Shown: in pieces, positions 60,280-64,000 of the stretch
Position numbering within the stretch: position 1 is the stretch's first letter
Layout: each line of letters begins with the position of its first letter
Assembly (NCBI GenBank): GCA_026724425.1
Contig: JAIUCV010000227.1
Span: forward strand, 744,001 to 808,000
Source: Erythrophleum ivorense
Lineage: Eukaryota; Streptophyta; Magnoliopsida; Fabales; Fabaceae
DNA: 64,000 nt
Direction: 5' to 3'
Program-made: the position numbers and the translations under genes
The notes under the pieces: generated by a model
The model's database searches: none
Seen by the model: only the letters and a program-made list of their open reading frames with translations
Told to the model about the DNA's origin: nothing

Positions 60280-61930
60280 TGTAATACCTAGTTCCTCCGT
60301 AAACAGCGTGAAACTAATTAGTTATAAAAGGAAGTCCTTTAAATGGGAGGAGTTGAGGCCAAATAAAATTAGAACAAAATTTTAAATAATAAAAAAATGA
60401 GGATACAAGGCTTAAGATGCCTAAAAATTAGAGTTAGGGTAACTAAATAAAATCATATGAAAATTAGTGATATTTTTGTAATTTTGGATACTTTTTAGAA
60501 AACTCAAAAGAGAGATCTTTAAATGAGAAAATTAAGTTTCTTGGAATTCTCAAAGGCCCTAGAAACTATAAGAGCCCTTAAAATGGTTTAAACCCCTCTG
60601 GTTTGCGTTTTAAAGTATTAGTTAACTCAAATTTTGACTGATTCATTCAGAAAAGTTTTAAATCTAATTTGGGTGAAACCAAATATATTTTATAAGTTAG
60701 AAGACCTAAATTTTATGATAGAAAAGACAATTCTCAAAAAGAAGTTGAAATGAGCCCAATTAGAGAAAACCAAGATGAAAGACTAAATTGCAATTTTAAA
60801 AAGTTTCCAAAAAGGGGTCCTAGCCTTCTTAAATCACATGCCCTCCTATCCAGCCTTGAAGACTGACTTATTTCAAGACTAAAATAGAACCAAGGGCAAT
60901 GGGAGGTGGCGCACAAGAAGAAGGGAAGGAGGAGGAAGAAAACCAAGCAAAAAGGTAAGAAAATCCATGGTTTTTCATGCTTTTTGCTTCACCAATCTTA
61001 TTCTTCTTTTTCTCCTCTCTTTTCCTATGGTTTCAATGATTGATTTGAAGATGATTCATGGTTGGTTCAGTGAGAGAAGGATAGAAATTGAAGGACAGAC
61101 AAGAAGCAAATGAAAGAACTCTTGGAAAAGCTTGAAATCAAGGTAACTTTCATGGACTTTGTTGCTTCTTCTTGCTCCTTCTCCTATGCTTATTTTCGGC
61201 CAACCCTAGGCCCACTCTCTAGGGAAGGAATTCAAGTCAAAATAAGGTAGAGTCAAGGATTTTCAAGTATGAGGATTAAGAATATACCATTGGAATTAAA
61301 GAAGAAGCACTAGAATTTAAGTTATCAAAGTTAGGGATTTTGTTGCACCTTGATATGTATGAGACTTTCTAATGATAATTTAGATTATCTAAGAGTATGT
61401 ATGAGTTCTCAAGACACCTAGCAAGTCTCATAAGTGGCAAACTCCCTAAGAAAACTAAGACAATTGCATGGGCTTCCTCCTTTGCTCATGTCTCGGCCTA
61501 AGCAAGATAATGCACCTAAAGAGAGTTTTAATTTCTTCTAAGGTTAGAAAGGGATTAAATATGATTATTGAATATCAAAGGAAGCATTGGAATAAATTTA
61601 GGAATCATGGTTTATGAGATGGAGGTGTAGGCTCTATTTTGAAATATAAAGAAGCAACTTATATCTAGACTCCTTGGTTTGAATTGGTGATGACTCTAAG
61701 GAGTTCTAATGGAATCATATGTCTTAGATTAAATGAAAAATTAGAGCCAAGAGCAAATATTATAAGGGTTGCTTCAATATACCTTATATGGATCTATAAT
61801 TAAACTATAAGCTAGCCTATGAGTGTGTAGAGCTTATAGGATGTTAACGTTGATTCCAAAGATGTTTTTATGCCTTGTTGAATGTATCTAGGCCAAGCTA
61901 ATCAAGCTCTCCATCATTAGATTTGTAAGG
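60280..61930 (+). mobile_element. LTR family 1, copy D (5' part only)
   Basis: Starts TGTAATACCTAGTTCCTCC at 60280, inside a family 2 LTR. It follows the family order (the 'aaaggaagtcctttaaatgggagg' segment, the purine-rich leader with 'aaaaaggtaagaaaatcc', then the 'tctagactccttgg' and 'gtatctaggccaagctaatcaagctctcc' blocks). It stops at 61930, where copy E starts. About half an LTR is present; the remainder, if any, would lie beyond the window after copy E. Confidence 0.7.
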
Positions 61931-64000
61931 TGTAACATCTGGTTTTCCGAAAATAAGAGAAAACGTGAGAAGTATAACTTACGGTTTCTTCGTAAACAAA
62001 CAAAACTCACCGGATACAAAAGGAAGTCTCCCAAAATGACTTAGTTAAGGTCCCAAAAAATTTATGAAGCATTCTAAACTCCTAAAAATAAGAATCCCAA
62101 GCTCAAACGAAAAGAAAAACAGAGCTAGAATGAAGAAACAAAATTTGACAGAAAACTTATGAAACGTAATGGCATTTTCATAATTTTGAGCAAATTTTGG
62201 AATTCACATAGCCTCGCTTTCTAAATGAGAGTTTTGAGTTCTCTGGGATTCTCAAAGGCCCTGAAAATCATGAAAAGTCCCGAGATAGTTAAAACCCCTC
62301 TTGTGGACATTTTCTAACGTCAGTTGACCCAAACTTTGAAAGATTCATTCGGGAAGGTTTTAGCTTCGATTTGAGTGATTCCAAAGGTATTATACTAAAT
62401 TGGGAGCCTAAATTTCATGATGGAAAAGACAGTTCTAAAAAAGGAGCTAAAATGAGTTAGAAACAAGAATACCAAAAACGAAGGGTAAAATTGACATTTA
62501 TGAGAAAGTGGCAGCTTCTTCAACACATTTTAAGTTTCTTATTTCTTCTCCCCTTCATTTTCATGACCCATTCAGCCCAAAAGCTAGAGAAAATACCAGC
62601 TCTCTTAGGTGCACTATGGAGGAGAAGAAAGGAAGAGAAAAAGCAAGGAAAAGGTAAGGAATTTTATGGATTTTCATGCTCCTTCTTCTTCTAAATTTAT
62701 TCCTCTCCTCTTGAGCTTTCTTTCTATGATTATAATGAAGTTTATAAATCTATTTTAAGAGAGAAATTAAGGGGAAAATTCGGATTTTAAGAGAGGAGAT
62801 AAAAGAAGACAAGATTCAAGTGAGAAAAGCCATGAAAACAAGGTAATTTCTTCTTCCATGGTAGCTACCCCTTACTCTCCTTCTCCACCATTTTGCCCCA
62901 CTTAAGAAGACCTAGAAGGGTTTGATTTTTAGGTATAAACAAGGGTGATTCTTAGGAAAAAAGGTGTGGAGATTAAGAATATACAAAGAGAATTAACAAA
63001 AAATCATGAAATTTCAAGATGTAATTTCTAAGGTTTCAAGTGTTCCTTCCAAAATCTGATCTGATCATTTAATTCTTATGCCTAAATGAGAGTTTAAATG
63101 AATTTCTAAGATTCCTAAGAGGCTCCCCACATGCATCTTCCCTTGAGAAAACAAACCAAACTTCATGGAAGCCAAAAATACTCTTAGTCTCAACCTAGAT
63201 GAGTTTGCATAGCTAGGGAGAGTTTTAAATTTTTCTAAACCTATTCTTGAGTCATATATGATGAATGAAAATAAGGGGAGGCCTTGGAAAAAATTTAGAA
63301 TCCATAGAAAGTGATTTGGTGCTCTATGTTCTATATTATGACCTAAAGAAGCAACATGTAGATAGGCTCTTGGTTTTAATTGTGTGATGACTCCAAAAGG
63401 CTTAAAAGGAGTCAAGAATCATATTTAAGGAGAAATAATGGAGCCTAGAATTTATTTGATGGGTGTTGCTTCATTAGGTGCCATTTTAAGACTATAATGA
63501 GGTTTATAGATCAAGCTAGTGTCTAAGCAAATTGTATGGTCTTAAAATTAATTCCATGAACCTAATTGGCTTCCATAAATTGTGTTTAGGCCAAGAGAAA
63601 TCATCCCCACACTTTTGTGTGTGTATAGCCGAAGGAAGGAGCTTTGTTTCAAGAGAAAAAGTGTGTAATTGTATCCAAGGTAGCTCTTTCCACCTTTTTT
63701 CATACATGTTTGTTTACTTTACTTGTCTTTGAATGTGTGTATGTGTATTCTTAAGCCATGAAAAGTATTATAGCATAACTTTAATTCCATGGTGTCATGA
63801 TGTTACAATATGCTTTCATATGATGTTTATGACGTATGCTTAGGTTTGCTTGAGTATGGTGAGGCCAAGAACCCTTAGCCATGGTGAGGATGAGCCAAAA
63901 ACCCTTAAGATTGGTTGAGATAAAGTAAAGAGTCTCCCAAAAGTGAGGTTAACTCCTAAGAGCATGATTGAGTCCAAGAATCTCTTAAAGAATGGGTGAG
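61931..64000 (+). mobile_element. LTR family 1, copy E (continues past the window)
   Basis: Starts TGTAACATCTGGTTTTCCG at 61931 directly within copy D (left flank TAAGG). It has the same internal landmarks: the leader with 'ggaaaaggtaaggaatttt' (about 62646), the 'tgtttaggccaagagaaatc' block, 'ttagccatggtgaggatgagcc' (about 63875) and the start of the GGGACTTTTGG-type array in inverse orientation. The window ends before its 3' end, so whether it is a solo LTR or the 5' LTR of a full element cannot be seen. Confidence 0.72.

Noticed and set aside
1..64000. tRNA, rRNA or organelle-derived insertions
   Set aside because: I looked for cloverleaf-like A/B box patterns and rRNA-like text by eye and saw none. 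A tRNAscan/Infernal run would be needed for a firm negative.

Overview
The window is nuclear DNA of a flowering plant, most likely a woody eudicot. The evidence is the AT-rich background, GT-AG introns, a plant-specific PADRE/DUF4228 gene, a plant Tify-like/PHD-finger gene relic, and a dense mix of plant transposon families (Ty1/copia, long-LTR elements probably of gypsy type, LINE, hAT, CACTA, Helitron). I cannot name the species. It is a gene-poor, repeat-rich stretch: one intact protein gene (PADRE protein, 54497-55012, +) and one convincing first exon of a host gene (TTC5-like TPR protein, 2335-2170, -). Most of the rest that can be recognised is mobile DNA or pseudogene.

Layout. 1-1237: end of a decayed copia element with its 3' LTR. 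2170-2460: TTC5-like exon 1 and 5' region. 2701-2991 and 3179-3501: two MITE-like inverted-repeat elements. 5.9-12.5 kb: CACTA-type subterminal repeats split by a long minus-strand LTR (6322-11518, 'LTR family 1', copy A), itself split by a 1,569-bp solo LTR of another family (7995-9563, 'LTR family 2'). 16011-19361: family 1 copy B. 22.2-26.3 kb: CACTA termini and a Transposase_24-type relic. 28.2-30.2 kb: antisense LINE relic. 31708-37484: a nearly complete but dead copia element with an abnormal left end. 38.2-43.2 kb: a Tify-like/PHD-finger pseudogene, interrupted by a solo LTR of family 1 (39474-42407, copy C) with perfect 5-bp target duplications. 43840-51140: a 7.3-kb hAT element with terminal inverted repeats, 8-bp target duplications and a broken BED/DUF659 transposase. 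51.3-51.9 kb: Helitron helicase relic. 54.3-55.0 kb: the PADRE gene. 56.6-57.7 kb: a second CACTA protein relic. 59.2-64 kb: a family 2 LTR cut by two tandem family 1 LTR copies (D, E).

How it fits together. The order of events can partly be read from nesting: CACTA-like sequence, then LTR copy A, then the family 2 solo LTR; and PHD gene, then solo LTR C. The most unusual structure is the copia element at 31708: its left terminus is an inverted copy of the LTR's own 3' end, yet the whole is bounded by a clean 5-bp duplication (GTTTG). A second theme is that two unrelated LTR families carry arrays of CpG-rich 14-bp palindromes of the same shape (CTCGC-N4-GCGAG). Family assignments rest on motif reading by eye, without database comparison.
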